From contig NC_073361.2 of the NCBI RefSeq assembly GCF_027580225.2, forward strand, positions 22,391,501 through 22,455,500: a DNA stretch of 64,000 bases, written 5' to 3'. The DNA comes from Misgurnus anguillicaudatus. Lineage: Eukaryota; Chordata; Actinopteri; Cypriniformes; Cobitidae. A program made the translations under genes and the position numbers. Positions 46,418 through 59,975 of the stretch are shown here, one piece after another. Under the pieces are notes generated by a model that did no database searches, was not told the origin of the DNA, and saw only the letters and a program-made list of their open reading frames with translations. The number at the start of each line of letters is the position of its first letter. Position 1 is the first letter of the stretch.

Positions 46418-47248
46418 TGAGTGATTCTTGCGAAAATAGACTTATGAGGTGTCATGAAACATTTTGATAAAAAAAGTAAATGCAAAGTAAAAGTATCAAA
46501 ATCATACAGTTACAAACATCTCTTCATGTACTATTTTGCACATGATTTCAAATGACATCATACAAACCAATTTTGTTGTTTTTTTCACATTTAAGGGAAA
46601 AATTTTCATTACCGCAACATGTCCATGACTGGATTTGGGTTCTTTGACATGGAAATATTTATAATTAAAAAACCTAACAAATAAAAAGCTTCAATGCATG
46701 TTATACTATAAACATTTACAGTAAAGAAACATGTGCTATTTGATGATCATTGGTAAATGTAGAGACAATAATAAGGAATATAAATGTGTCCAAGACCAAT
46801 TTTCTCATTCTCCGCAACAATTTTCAATCATTGTTTCAGCCCTCAAGGAACTAACATTTTCCAAAAAAAAATTGTTGTAAGGGACATTATTGACTGTGAC
46901 ACAAGATGTCTACCAGGTAAGCAGCTCTTATTTTTTTTCTCCAGATAAAAGTCGAAATTTTGTCTGTCATAGTACATAGACAACTTTTTTAGTTCTCATT
47001 ACGGAAACATGAGTTTGTAAATGCATATATTTAATGTAATATCATGTTGCGGTAATGATCATTTTTGATAATGATAATCTAAAAAATTTTAATAATTCTA
47101 TAGGAAATATTTTTTTAATCCTTTAAAAATAATGGTTATAGTAAGTTCAGACCTTAATCTTATATGTGCAAAAACATTTGGCTTCAGGGGCTTTTTAAAA
47201 ATTGTGATGCTGGATACCTTCTAAATCTGGATTTCGTGAGAATCACCC
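46418..47248. mobile_element. GGGTGATTCTC-family DNA transposon, copy D
   Basis: Reverse-orientation relative of copy A (5193-6539), from GAGTGATTCTTGCGAAAATA to TTTCGTGAGAATCACCC. It preserves the empty site of the 5925-6467 insertion (GTAAAAGTATCAAAATCAT). Confidence 0.75.
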
Positions 47249-47844
47249 AGACATGAAATGAAACAAAAATGCTTTACTCACAAACTTTACATTTGCATCT
47301 ACTGCCCTCCAAGGTAAAAAGAACAGCATGCTTGAAACTCCTTACCTTTATTGTACCCTACTGCAATTTGATAGAGAGCTGAGGGAGTTTTTTATCTATG
47401 GATGGACGGATAAACCAAACCTGTGTACGAAATACCACAATGTCTTCTAATGCTACAGTAGTTAAGTGTTTGTGAAATGACATGTTTGTGAAGGACCTGT
47501 CTCTAGACAGATGAAGTGATCAGGTATGACATTGGTAGCGTTCATCTAAACTCAATTCTTGCTGCTTTCAACATGATAAATTGTGTTTACTTAGGAATAA
47601 TGTGGTAGTGCTTATTTTTGTACATATATTGTATAAGCTCTCTTCTAAAACATCCTCGCTGCTTACTGCCAAGGCAAAACGCCAACTGTCATGTAACCAC
47701 ATGGGCAAATCTTGCACGTTCATTGGTCGGCAAACCCTGTGCATCTCACAAATATTTTGATTAATCGAGTTTGATAAAAGCATATTACTAAGCAATATTT
47801 TAATAAGCATGAAAACAAAACGCAATACTGGCTTAAAGTAAAAT

Positions 47845-48240
47845 CATTACATTTATATTTGATGCATTTATCCAAGTGACTTACAGTGCATTCAAGGCAT
47901 ACACTTTTAATGCAGGTGCATGTCCACTGTGAGAGACATAATCTAAAAAAAATCCAGAAATTACAATGTATGACCCTCAAAGACATGTTAGTCTGCCTTT
48001 AAAATGTCCACCTCCACTCCATTTATTATCCTAAATTAGATGCACCTGTTTGAGGTTGTTAGCTGCATAAAGACACCTGTCCACAACATACAATCAGTAA
48101 GAATCCAACTACTAACATGGCCAAAATAGCAGGGTGTTCAAATACTTATTTTCCTCACTGTATTTATGCACCCTGGGAATCGAACCCATGGTCTTTTAAA
48201 TTGCTAACGCCAACGAGTTGAGCTACTGCTATACAATTGC
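47845..48240 (-). repeat. SINE fragments and an internally deleted Tc1-like remnant
   Basis: The minus-strand SINE tail (CTTGGATAAATGCATCAAA) is at about 47862-47885, and a tRNA-like head (GTAGCTCAACTCGTTGGC, GGGTTCGATTCCCAGGGTGC) at about 48170-48235. Between them, 48001-48163 carries AAGACACCTGTCCACAACA...CATGGCCAA joined to ATACTTATTTTCCTCACTGTA, the 5' leader and 3' end of a Tc1-like element without its transposase. Confidence 0.55.
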
Positions 48241-48559
48241 TATTCATCTCACGTCCATCACCAATTCAGATTTATGTTTTCACGATGCTTGATGCAGTGC
48301 ATTCTGGGATGGCTTGCTCTCTATGAAACATACATGTGGTACCTTTCAAAGTGGTTAAATTAAGTCTTTAAAAGAAGCATACCCTTTGAAACAGCCTGCA
48401 TGTCAGGACAGTGCATGTACACAGTGTCTTAAACAGTATGTAGGCAGCTTACTACATTGAAACAGAGTGATAGACTAGTAATGTTTTCTTAATCAATACA
48501 AACTCATTCTCAATCAAAACTACACTATTTCACACTGTCTGGATACTCATTCACTGTCA

Positions 48560-50760
48560 TTGCAGAATTTCTTTACAAACGTTGCATATGTAAAGTTTGC
48601 TGCATTGCCGTTCATGCATCCTTCTCACCCACTCTTCCTCTCCCCGCAAGCTCAGCTTCCTCCATTACAAACTCTCAGTGCTGTGCAGGAAAATGGCCAC
48701 CCTGCTTTTGCTGATGTGTGTGAATCTATGCAATCGGGGGTCAGGGCTGAGCGCCAGGCTCTGTAATGCGAACGCTCGCAGATTAAGATTAAATCTGTGT
48801 GGGTGTGGTTGCTGGAAGGGCGACTTTACGTTATTAATAGTGTGTTTTAATCAGGCACCGTCCCAGCGCTCCGGGTCCTACAGGACTTCCAGCAGCTGTC
48901 ATCTCTATAGAGACACGCAGTGGAAATGAGAACAGAGTCCATAAGGATACTCAAATGACATCGCCGCCGCCCGACACCCAATCTCCATGCACTCCCTGCA
49001 CACCTAAAATACACTGTGTTTTATTTTTGCATTATTGTTGCTGAATTTTAAGGAACAAATTATGGCACTTGGTCTATCAGTGGGGGCGGAGGTATCTGGG
49101 CTCCCTCTCAATCTGTGACAGGGAAGGAAGTAAGGTCAATGAATTATTAAAACGACTATGAGGTGCCGGGACATCCACCTTAAAGCATGCTGTCCCATTC
49201 AACCCCAGAGATAAACAGTCACCGGGGCCGGCTTGAAAAAAATGTGATGTTCACCTCCCCAGTCAAAACCGGTTTTAGCCTGATTGCAGACACTGCTGCA
49301 GCTGGCAATTTCTAGAATAATCTGCAGCTAAGGCTCAGTCCCACCCCCACCAATCCAGAAGCCCCACCCCCACCACCTCTTCTCGTTTGGCATCAATATT
49401 ATATAGACTGAAGCATGACTCTTTCTGCTGAATCAAAGCACTTTTGACCGCAGCTGACAGAACATGCAAATGAAGAATGACACAGAGAGAGAAAGAGAGG
49501 GAGAGCGCCATACAGTTTGCATTGATTTTGCAATTCCACATATAGATTTCATATATTCATCTAAAATTCATTGCAGAGGATAAGTGGTGCATCACAATAG
49601 GAGCGTAATTATTTTAATAGGAGTGCAATTTCTTTGCAGTTGAATAATAGCAACATATTTTCTCACATCAATCTATCAAATTATGGCAGCTGTGAAATGA
49701 TTTCGGAGTAACAGTACACACGTGCACAGCAAAGACCACTGTGTACCAAATGTGACCCTGTCTGTGAAATCCAAGCTAAAGTCTTATAATATAATTTTAA
49801 GATTAAGATTAATCTGCGACTTTGTCTTACTCAGTCAACATTAAAGATATCAAGCTTATATTTTCACAGAATTTTCCTTATATTCTCATATTCGTATACT
49901 ACTACAAACAAGTATATTTTAAACATGCAATATTATGTTTACATGATTTATCACTCCATAAATAGACCACAACTGCATGCATCAGTCACATGATCAAAAT
50001 ATTCCTATCTTAAATATAATCTTGCATTTTTCTACTTCAAAAGAGTCATTAAAACGAAAATGTTGCAGCGATAAACATGGACCCTACACACGCCGTCTGC
50101 ATTTGAATGAGGTCTCAAAGCAGCATATCAATGCAGCGTGAAGCTGCCTTTGCTTTCCGCCAGTTTCCATGCATTTTGCAGGCTTAGCACGCCGACGGAT
50201 CAATATTCAGTGCTGATAAAATCCTGACCTCTTTAATAGATTCTGCGTGTCAGTCACCACTGACCATGTCTGTGTGTGAGGCTGGTTTAGTGCTCAATGT
50301 CACAGTGTGGAAGTGATGAGAAAGGTAACCTTCATTACCGTTATTGCCACGTCAGTCTTGTTATCAAGCCGTTGTGTTTATTTCCTTTCAAGGTTAGTGG
50401 TTTGTAGGAATTCAATTTCAAGGAACAATAGACTTCCGCGAGGTGATGTTTATGCCTCTGTTAAAAATGGTATTTTGGTGTAAATAAAGACCTAGTAAAT
50501 TGTTTGGGTGTTAATAAATTTGATGTATACATTATTGAGTTGCATTTCAGTTCATATAATAATAATAACAGATGCAATTTTCGCTCGGCACAATAAGAAA
50601 GATAGCAGACGAAAAACTAACAATACGCTCTCTAATTAAATGGAAGCTCTTTAGGGAAATGAGGGAACGTAGTGTTAACAACCTCATGTCTGCGCTAATC
50701 ACCATTGGTTATGCATGCGACTAATTATGAACTTGTTATAAGGGCCTCTGCTCACGCCAC
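48560..50760. other. Single-copy, locally GC-rich island; possible conserved noncoding elements
   Basis: About 2.2 kb almost free of MITEs, unusual for this window. Candidate blocks are 48700-48960, 49040-49330, 50080-50250 and 50640-50760, with homeodomain-type sites such as GCGACTAATTATGAAC near 50718. Short frames overlap on both strands and none resembles a protein. 50761-51404 looks similar but less rich. Confidence 0.3.
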
Positions 50761-51404
50761 ATGAAAGCAAGCACAACAGAAAGATTCCTAATCCAGCTGA
50801 TGTCTTCATATTGTTTTCAGCGTGCTTTTTTTAAACCAGGATGCTTGTTGTGGATTAAACAGCTTTGTTTTGAGCTCTCGGCGAGAAAGCTATACCACGC
50901 AGAGGAATGAATAATGCACGAACGTGGACGGTGCTGCAGAGTCACGGTTGTGATGGGGTTTCGATGGGCGGGGCGTATAAAGCCAAGAAAAGCAGGGGAC
51001 GTCATGCTATGTAGAATAACCAATGCAGCTTTATTGCATTATTTAAAGTAAAAAAATCAAATGCAATTTATTTAGACACAGTTCAACACAACAGTGTATA
51101 CACACACAGCACATATGCATATCTGTTACCCAACACAGATGACCTGCATGGGCAATGGTGCATAAATAGATTATATAAAAAGATGCACTGAAATAATGTC
51201 CTTAAGTTAATATATCAGCATCTTGGGACTCCTTGGTTGTAGGAATATAATGCAAAGTGCCACATTTTCTTCAACCAGAAGGGTTGATTGATCACATTAT
51301 TGAGGCATTTACATCTTTATGAATCAAACTAACACTTAGGAATTGGTTTATATAATATTATACAAAAGCAAGCAACATCTATACTGGAAGTGTACTTTTA
51401 AAGT

Positions 51405-51580
51405 GATACAGTGAACATGTGGTCTCTAGCTTTGTATCTCTTGCTACTTTAGAGGTACATACCGGAACCAAAGAGTGCATATTTGTACCTCAAAAGGTAT
51501 GTATTGGTATATCTGTACCTACACTAAATGGTACATATTAGGACCTTTACAAAGGGTACTGCCCCAGTTTGGGGCCATTT
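51405..51580. repeat. GTACC-rich MITE
   Basis: GAGGTACATACCGGAACC, TGTACCTCAAAAGGTATGTA and GGTACATATTAGGACC units belong to the family at 10222 and 53876. Confidence 0.6.
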
Positions 51581-51678
51581 TTTCAACTACCAAAGTAAAC
51601 AAATAAAAAAATTAAACATAAAACACATCTGTAACAACTTTAACTACAGATTAGTAACATGGCCATAGTTTTGCTGTA

Positions 51679-52566
51679 TTAAAGAATTCGTCCATTTTCT
51701 TAAAAAGAATCCAGATAATTTACCACCATGTCATCGAAAATGTTGATGTCTTTCTTTGTTCAGTCGAGAAGAAATTATGTTTCTTGAGGAAAACATTCCA
51801 GGATTTTTCTCATTTTAATGGACTTTAAAGGACCCCAATACTTAACAGTTTTAATGCAGTTTCAAATTACAGTTTCAAAGGACTCTAAACGATCCCAAAC
51901 GAGGCATAAGGGTCTTATCTAGTGAAACGATTGTCAATTTTGGCAAGAAAAAAAATATACACTTTTAAACCACAACTTCTCTTCTTTCTCTGGCTGTGTA
52001 ACGAGCCAGCGTGACCTCATGTAATTGCGTAATGACGTGGAAAGGTCACGTGTTACATATATAAAACGCACATTTGCGGACCATTTTAAACAATAAACTA
52101 CAGACTAGACACACATACATTCATTAGTATTATTCCACATACAACAATGTCGGAACGGTACTCTTTCAACACACTTGTAAACACTTAGTTTCGCATACGT
52201 CACCCGTGACCTCTTGACGTGATGACGTATTACGTGAGGTCATGCTGGCTTGTCACACAAGAAGAGAAGTTGTGGTTTAAAAGTGCATATTTTTTATTTT
52301 TCTTGTCAAAAATGACAATCGTTTCACTAAATAAGACCCTTATGCCTCGTTTGAGATCATTTAGAGTCCTTTGTAACTGCAATTTAAAACTGCATTAAAA
52401 CTGTTAAGTGTTGGGGTCCATTAAAGTGAGAAAAATCCTAGTATGTTTTCCTTAAAAAAAACATAATTTCTTCTCGACTGAACAAAGAAAGACATCAACA
52501 TTTTGGATGACATGGTGGTGAGTAATTTATCTGGATTTTTTTAAAGAAAATGAACTAATGCTTTAA
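51679..52566. mobile_element. Family F fold-back MITE, copy 2
   Basis: It is flanked by TTAA at 51679-51682 and 52563-52566, with long inverted repeats (ATCCAGATAATTTACCACC / GGTGGTGAGTAATTTATCTG) and the central CACAACTTCTC / GAGAAGTTGTG pair. 52567-53397 has a small (CA/TG) tract at 52681-52707 and no gene. Confidence 0.75.
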
Positions 52567-53397
52567 AAACAACTTTTTCAGTAGCAAATTATGCTTTCCA
52601 ACAAGCAGCTGTGTACCATGACAAAGCACTACTAATCTGTTTTTTGCATGAAATGTATTTGATTTTGATATGCATGGACATACATACATACATGCACGCA
52701 CACACACAAAGAGTGCACATTTTTATAACAGTAAAAGCACAAATATTAATCAAAGGGCCTGTGGACTTTTTTAAACATTGCCAATGACTCAAAATTTGGT
52801 CTGCCAATTATCAGTGGACCTTTCTCAGTTTTATTTAACCAATGTTGAATAATTCTTATTTCCTTAATTAAAGGTTGTGCAATTATGCGAATTCTGTTCA
52901 TTTGCCAATCCTAAGCAGCGTTAAGGTTTTATTTAATATCATTTTAATTAAATAATATTTTTGTCCAGCATTTAATTATTTTGGCTTTGCTGAACTGTTC
53001 TGGAACAAGACTAAAGCATAATAAATACATTCGCTTATCAAATTGAATAAGTAAATAATTCAAGAGCTCAATAAAATATACCTTGAACGCCATGTTACCA
53101 ATGTCAGTTGTGTTGTGTCATCTCATTCACAAATCCTCTCCCATGACTTCAAGTATCCATCGAATGCACACTACAGACGGGTCCTTTTAGCCTACTGTTT
53201 ACTGGGAATTCAGACATACTTTGTTTGTCACATACTATACAGTAGGAAAGATACGGTTTCGGATGCACCCATTTAGTTACACTGATTGTGTTTATGAACT
53301 TATTTGGACACGTTGTAATGCATTGTCTTAATCCATGTTAAGACCTTGTTTTAAAGGCTAAAACTAAGTGGGAGTATGTGGGTTGTGGCCTTTGGCT

Positions 53398-53799
53398 TCA
53401 ATTAAAAAGTTGCACTGTTGGTCTACACGTGCCAGACACATTCTCTCCACTCAATGTCAGGCAAAATCTCACAACTATATGAGGGTTAAGATGCTCGTGG
53501 CCCGTGAGTGTCAAAGTTAATACCCATGATGTTTGGGAATTGGCTGAAGAATTAATGGAGACCCGGTTAGTCAATTGGTTCTTTGTTAGCTGTGCTGGAA
53601 GCAGGACAGGCGTGTTTGGTTTACTTTTAGGCACTTGTCCCAGTAATTGGTGACAGCCTGACAGGTCCATTCTTGTGTTGTGGGGCTGAGCATAATACTG
53701 GGGTCTGCCATCTACCCTTTCAATGGGGGAACAGTTGTAAATGACTAAAATAGCAAGTTCAGTCACTCCAGAACCACAGTACCAGTCAATAGTAGACAA
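53398..53799 (-). other. Unassigned 133-codon frame in a single-copy block
   Basis: The minus-strand frame MSTIDWYCGSGVTELAIL...STCRPTVQLFN-like has no recognisable domain. The DNA is non-repetitive and higher in GC, so a conserved noncoding element is at least as likely as a gene. Coding status is doubtful. Confidence 0.12.
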
Positions 53800-53875
53800 T
53801 CTTTAACCTACCAAGCCGGACTTTGCACATTCATCATATTTACGCTGCATTGAACACTTTATAAACGGTCAGGAA

Positions 53876-54055
53876 AATGGTCAAAATATGTACTAGAGTT
53901 ACAGTACCATTCAGTACAGATATGTATACATTTGGTGATAATATGTATCTTTGAGGTACTAATAAGCATATTGGTACCAATATGTACCTCTAAGGTAATA
54001 ATATGAACTCTTTGGATTCAAAGCTGTACTTTTTTTTAAAAGGTACAGCCCCTAA
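53876..54055. repeat. GTACC-rich MITE
   Basis: Repeated GGTACTAATAAGC, TTGGTACCAATATGTACCTC and AAAAGGTACAGCCCC units of the same family as 51405-51580. 54056-54824 is unremarkable. Confidence 0.55.
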
Positions 54056-54918
54056 TAGTCTACGCTTCTATAACACTTTATATATGTATGTAGACCAATT
54101 TTGAATTGTGTACTTTTGTGGTCATTTTCATGTCTTAGGCTGCTAGAGGATTCACTTACGCATGACAATAAAATCTTGTATCTGCTCCTCAAGATTAATT
54201 CACAGGACAGATTAAATGCGACCAAGAGCAGATCAGCAGATCTCATAAAAAACATAGGTTATATCTGGGATAATGGACATTTTGCTGGATAATATAAGGA
54301 TTCTTGGATATATGAATATTCCACAAAAATCCTATTGATACTGTTAAACCAGACTTGGATAAACTCATGTTGTGCCATCAAATGTAGAGTCGAGAAGTGT
54401 GCAGTTCTTGTTAAAATCAAAATCTGAGTTCTGTGAAATTTGGGGTGTGAAAGCAGTTTGCGCGTCAGTTCTCACATCAAGCCTGCGTTTTAAAAAGAAG
54501 AAATTTAACAAACGTCATAGGTTACAGAGGCTTGTTTGAAGAAAAAGGAAATGCTTTGACAAACATATAGTCAACATGCACAGTACCTCTAAATCAACTC
54601 AGCAGTCTGGCCACATCACTGCATATCACATCCCATAGGAAAAGATTGCTCAGAAAGATCACACGTCCAGAGATATTAGCCCATTTTAGATTTCACGGAT
54701 GGCCTCACAGGACACATTTCATGTTCCAACTACTGTAATGAAAGCCAAAGTCATAGTGTGTATTTTTTATTTCAAATGACACTGTTTGCTATCCTACAAG
54801 TTAATATTCAAAGTATGAATTTAGTGCTGGGCAAAGATTAATCACAATTAATCACATGCAAAATAAAAGTGGTAATTTGCATAATATATGAGTGTGTGCT
54901 GTGTGTAATTATTATGTA

Positions 54919-55085
<167 letters not shown>

Positions 55086-55086
55086 T

Positions 55087-55585
55087 TTAAAGGATTAGTC
55101 CATTTTATTAAAAAAGACCGAGATGTTGTGTGTTGAATGATATTAATTAATGTCTGTGTCAGTTTATTGTTTAAAATGGTCCGCAAACGTGTTTCATATA
55201 CATGTAACCTTTCCACGGCATTACGCAATTTCGTGAGGTCGCGCTGGCGCATCACAGGACCGGAGATAGACTTTTTTAAGCATATTTTTTATTTATTTAT
55301 TTGTACAAAATGGCAATCGTTTCGCTAGATAAGACCCTTATACATTATCTGGGCTTGTTTAGAGTCCGCTGAAACTCTGTTGAAACTGCAAGTATAAACT
55401 GCATTAAATCTGTTACGTGTTGGGGTCCATTAAAGTCCATTAAAATGAGAAAAATCCTGGAATGTTTTCCTCAAAAAACATAAATTCTTCTCGACTGAAC
55501 AAAGAAAGATGTCAACATTTTGGATGGCATGGTGGTGAGTAAATTATCTGGATTATTTTAAGAAAATGGATTATTTATATTTTAA
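55087..55585. mobile_element. Family F fold-back MITE, copy 3 (left arm shortened)
   Basis: TTAAAGGATTAGTCCATTTT at the left passes straight to the central GTTGAATGATATTAATTAATG region, missing most of the left arm. The right arm (GATGGCATGGTGGTGAGTAA) is intact and ends at a degenerate terminus near TTAA 55582-55585. Confidence 0.65.
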
Positions 55586-55768
55586 TATATGATATATAAA
55601 TAAATAAAAATTATATATAAATAAAATATTTCGGAAATGAATATATGTATGTGTGTGTGGTTAAATATACATCATAATTACACAGCACACACAGATATAT
55701 TACGCAAAAAATTAACTTTTTAATTTTGTATGCGATTAATCGTGATGAATCTTTGTCTAGCACTACTA

Positions 55769-55994
55769 CACTCTTAGATGTGTTCATTTTTAGAAAGAAT
55801 GTGTTATTTTTTATCTTTTTGTGTTAAGCTTTTAACACATTATGTGTAATTTTAATACATTATGTGGATTTTGTGTTAAAATAAAGCACAAGTTGTGTTA
55901 AAAGTAACAGAAAATGTGTTGTTTTAATAATAATACAGAGATGGGTGGATTCAACACTAATGTGTGGTTTTTAACACATCCGTTCTTAGAGTGT
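55769..55994. mobile_element. Small MITE, ACACTCTTAGATGTG ends
   Basis: ACACTCTTAGATGTGTTCAT and ACACATCCGTTCTTAGAGTGT form inverted ends. The interior repeats AACACATTATGTG/TTGTGTTAAAA. Confidence 0.7.
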
Positions 55995-56199
55995 ATGTTA
56001 AAGAAAAGTAATTTCAGCATCATTATCATTACTAAAAGAAACTGACTACCTTCAAACAAGTTTTTATGGCTTTATCTTCTGTTGATCATACAATCAAATA
56101 ATCCTTTACTATTGACTGATCAAATGTTGGTTCAAACAAATGATGCAAATGATGCAAAGCTAAAGGTTTTCATATGTATGTTTATATTCATCTACTAAA

Positions 56200-56560
56200 G
56201 GTGCTCGCTCCGCAGCTCAGCGCCGCGTTGAGTCGCATCTAGGACAACTCGGAGGTATCGTAACCGGAAGTGCACATTAAATAGCGCGAGCTTCGTCAGA
56301 TAGCGTTTACTTCAAAATGCAAAATATTAGCCAATATTAATCGTTAATGATTTGGGACAAATATGAAGTTATTTAATGTTAAACTATGTGAGTGGTGCGA
56401 CAGGGATTTGAGCAACTTCCTGAGTTGTATCTGGGCGGCACGGACAGGCACCACCTGTTGGCGCCAGTGTGTGTATACTCATAGAAAGCAATGTGTTCGA
56501 TTTTTTTAAAACGGCGCTGTGCTGCGCTGCGTGTCCGGTGTGTGACCCCCTTTATTCATT
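56200..56560. repeat. CpG-rich MITE-like segment
   Basis: GCTCAGCGCCGCGTTGAG near 56215 and CGGCGCTGTGCTGCGCTGC near 56512 are partly complementary and bound a CpG-rich block in AT-rich DNA. Probably a degraded DNA transposon. 55995-56199 shows nothing. Confidence 0.35.
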
Positions 56561-56579
56561 ATCATCATATATACACACT

Positions 56580-56916
56580 AGAAATGCACCAATATGAATT
56601 TTATTTTCACAGACACCAATAGCCAACAATTCAGACTGATATCTGCCAATACAGATAGTTTGGTGGTTATATTAACTTGCATTAACTAAATTCAATAGAT
56701 TTTGAAAATTTTCATTTATATAATGACAATTAATATTAAACATATAACCAGTGATGTTTCTTTACATATACAAATAAAATGTTCCTGTTCTCCTTTGATT
56801 GACAGGATATATCATGATTAACGTCTATTTTTAAACTATTGGCCGATAGCCGATAGTGTGAAAATTGCTTATATTGACCGATACCTGTTATTGTCCCATA
56901 TATCGGTGCATCTCAA
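56580..56916. mobile_element. hAT-like MITE (AGAAATGCACCAAT ends)
   Basis: GAAATGCACCAATATGAATT and CCATATATCGGTGCATCTC are inverted ends. GGCCGATAGCCGATA lies inside, as in a common vertebrate hAT family. Confidence 0.6.
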
Positions 56917-56994
56917 TTCACACTCATTATAATTCATATACTCATATTCTTACAGTTGTCTCTGTATTTTAAATCAGGATAATTTCTTTAGCAG

Positions 56995-57105
56995 TGCATG
57001 GGTTTGATATTCAGGGAACACTGATACTGAATACTGTAAAATGTATAGCTTGAATGCACTGTAAATAACTTTGAATAAAAGCGTCTGCCAAGCGCATAAA
57101 TGTAT
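56995..57105 (+). repeat. SINE fragment (tRNA-related, 3' part)
   Basis: GGGTTTGATATTCAGGGAAC (B-box relic) is followed by AGCTTGAATGCACTGTAAAT and AAAGCGTCTGCCAAGCGCAT. Similar tails lie near 58330-58380 and a head-and-tail relic at about 58484-58575. The rest of 57106-58860 shows no gene or repeat that I can name. Confidence 0.6.
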
Positions 57106-58863
57106 TGTAAAACCTCCCCTAACCTTAATGTTTTAATCATTTTAATTTTTATTTATATTTGAGCGAATAGTAATTGAAGCTCATCATGCTTTATGTCTGT
57201 AAATACTTCTAAGTCTTCTTAACAACCTGCCTCAGATCACTCAACCAGCCACACTGCCAAGGTCTCCATCCTTCAGTTTTTCAATCAGCATGCTGTATAT
57301 GTGAGGGTGAAAAATCAGTGTCCTTGGTAATACGTATGTGTGCAGGACTGCCCTTCTGCTATAAAGAACAAAACCTTCAAAGAGAGCAACAAATATCCTG
57401 AGGTACAGCAGCGTCTGACAGTTCCCCATAGTGTATTTGAAGCCTATAGGGCAAAAATTGCTTTACACGTACTGTAGCAGCACCTATCCTGGCATGCTAA
57501 TGCAGATGGATGGATTGCAGTTAATCAGCTTGAGTGCAGGCACATGCAAAACAACACCTGCTGCTCCATGGTGCATGCATGGACACACAAAAAAAAGAGC
57601 CAGACGCAGACACTGTGTGCAAGCGCTTAAGCTAAATGCAATTAAATTCTTGATGCTCAATGAGGAAAAATTGCATTATGGCATTTCTAGCAGACATGAA
57701 ATGAGTCAATTCAGAAGACATAATGAGACCGGCTCGTTCTAAACCAGCCTGCATTGGAACCCAATCAAGGTAAGTGTGGCTGTAGCTGACACAGATAAAC
57801 CGAACCACGGCCTGATCAATCTGTACTCCTCCCTATTGCATAGCACAGCCATACAGCAATACAAAATCTGAACAATGCATATACAGTAAAGGGGAACTGT
57901 AATTATTGAAAGACATCTGTCCGATGTCATGATGAAATACAAGTGTAATGTTGATTATAATGTGTCATAAAGGTCTCGGTTGGGTGGGTGCTTTAATGAT
58001 CCAGAGTATGATACGTAAACGTGGTTTTCATCTTTGCCATATTAGATATTTAGGCTTGAGAGGAAATGTGCAATGAGACAGAGAGAGAGACAGAGAAAGA
58101 GAGACCGTAGTGGCTCTTTTGAGGCCTTTGATAAATAATTTAAAATCATACTGCTCATCCCCCGGCCCTAAGACCCTCAGCAAGTTTACCCCAGAGCCGA
58201 GATCACTCACATACAGACAAGGACATGAACTCTCATTTGGACACTAATATAAAACTGTAAGAAATATATTTACACAAGATCACTTCAAATATAGCCATAT
58301 GAAAATCCACCGATTACTTGTGGAATATACTTTAAATGCAATGCAAGTCGCTTAGAAATAAAGTGCCTGCCAAATATATTAACAAAGAGAGCGTGCATTC
58401 ACAATAAATAAGAAAAAAATGATGAAAAATACATTTTCTGTTCTAAAAGCTGTACATAATGCATGACAAATGCTTAACTGGATGAACAAGGTCATGGTTT
58501 GTATTCCCATGTACTACACGAACTAATTAAAGCACATACCCTGAATGCATTGTTAGGGACTTTGGATACCAAATAAATAAATATATAGTTGACTAGCATC
58601 ATGGAACCTTTCATAAACTAGGAAATAAAATGACTGTATAACTTTGTTGTCCTTTTTTATAGTTTTCCTCTTAGAAGCAGATATAGGTTTGTGTTTTCAC
58701 TTAATGATCGTGGATGAAATTGCAGCAATTACATGAATGAGGTCGATTTGTTGAAGAGTTTTTGCCTGTGCAGCTGCTGAGATGCTGATGCGTATCAAAG
58801 TACATCACAAATTGTAGGGTTAATCTATAAAAACATGCACTATAAAAATGTATGTAAACTATA

Positions 58864-59060
58864 TGGGGTGGTTTCCCGGATGGGGATTAGCTTAAACCAG
58901 GACTAGGCCTTAGTTTAATTAGGAAATATAACTATTTTTAACAAACATGCCTTGTGCATTTTAAGATATGTATTTTAAGATATGTATTTTAAGATATGTC
59001 AAGAGTTGTTTTCATTTTGGACAGCACTTCTTTTATTCTAGGACTAATCCCTGTCTGGTA
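58864..59060. repeat. GGTTTCCCGGA MITE, copy 2
   Basis: GGTTTCCCGGATGGGGATTAGC to CTAGGACTAATCCCTGTCTGG, with CCAGGACTAGGCC inside. Related to 22857-23067. ATTTTAAGATATGT occurs three times near 58959-58998. Its right end is duplicated downstream. Confidence 0.65.
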
Positions 59061-59975
59061 AAAATATGTGATTATTAAGTAATATCAACATGTTTTGTTA
59101 CCTTTATTAAATTAAGCTATTTAGCTTTATTTTTTAAGTTAAAGCATTTTCTTAAAAAAATCCAGATAATTTACTTACCACCATTACATCCCAAATGTTG
59201 ATGTCTTTTTTTGTTCTGTCGAGAAAAAATTATGTTTTTTTGAGGAAAACATTCCAGGATTTTTCTAATTTTAATGGACTTTAATGGACACCAACACTAA
59301 CTCAACACTTACCTGTAACGGCATTTTAAAGGACTCTAAACGATCCCAAATGAGGCATAAGGGTCTTATCTAGCAAAACGATTGTCATTTTTGACAAGAA
59401 AAAAAAAATCGCTTTTAAACCACAACTTCTCGTCTAGGTCCTGTGATGCGCCAGCGCGACCTCACGCAATATGGCATTACGTCAAGAGGTCACGGATGAC
59501 GTATTTATTCTAGGACTAATCCCTGTCCGGTAAAAATATGTGATTATTAAGTAATATCAACATGTTTTGTTACCTTTATTAAATTAAGCTATTTAGCTTT
59601 ATTTTTTAAGTTAAAGCATTTTCTTAAAAAAAAATCCAGATAATTTACTCACCACCATTACATCCAAAATGTTGATGTCTTTCTTTGTTCTGTCGAGAAA
59701 AAATTATGTTTTTTTGAGGAAAACATTCCAGGATTTTTCTCATTTTAATGGACTTTAATGGACACCAACACTAACTCAACATTTACCTGTAACGGCGTTT
59801 TAAAGGACACTAAACGATCCCAAATGAGGCATAATGGTCTTATCTAGCGAAACGATTGTCATGACAAGAAAAAAAATCACTTTTAAATCACAACTTCTCG
59901 TCTAGGTCCTGTGATGCGCCAGCACGACCTCACGCAATACGCCATTACGTCAAGAGGTCACGGATAACGTATGCG
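59032..59975 (+). repeat. 472-bp tandem duplication
   Basis: The unit starting TTTATTCTAGGACTAATCC at 59032 restarts at 59504 and stays nearly identical through GTCAAGAGGTCACGGAT near 59490 and 59965. The unit joins the tail of the GGTTTCCCGGA MITE to the left half of a family F element. Confidence 0.85.

Noticed and set aside
53876..54055. Regularly spaced GTACC units that superficially resemble a CRISPR-like array (also 10222, 15748, 51405)
   Set aside because: Units are irregular, palindromic and belong to a dispersed MITE family in a vertebrate genome.
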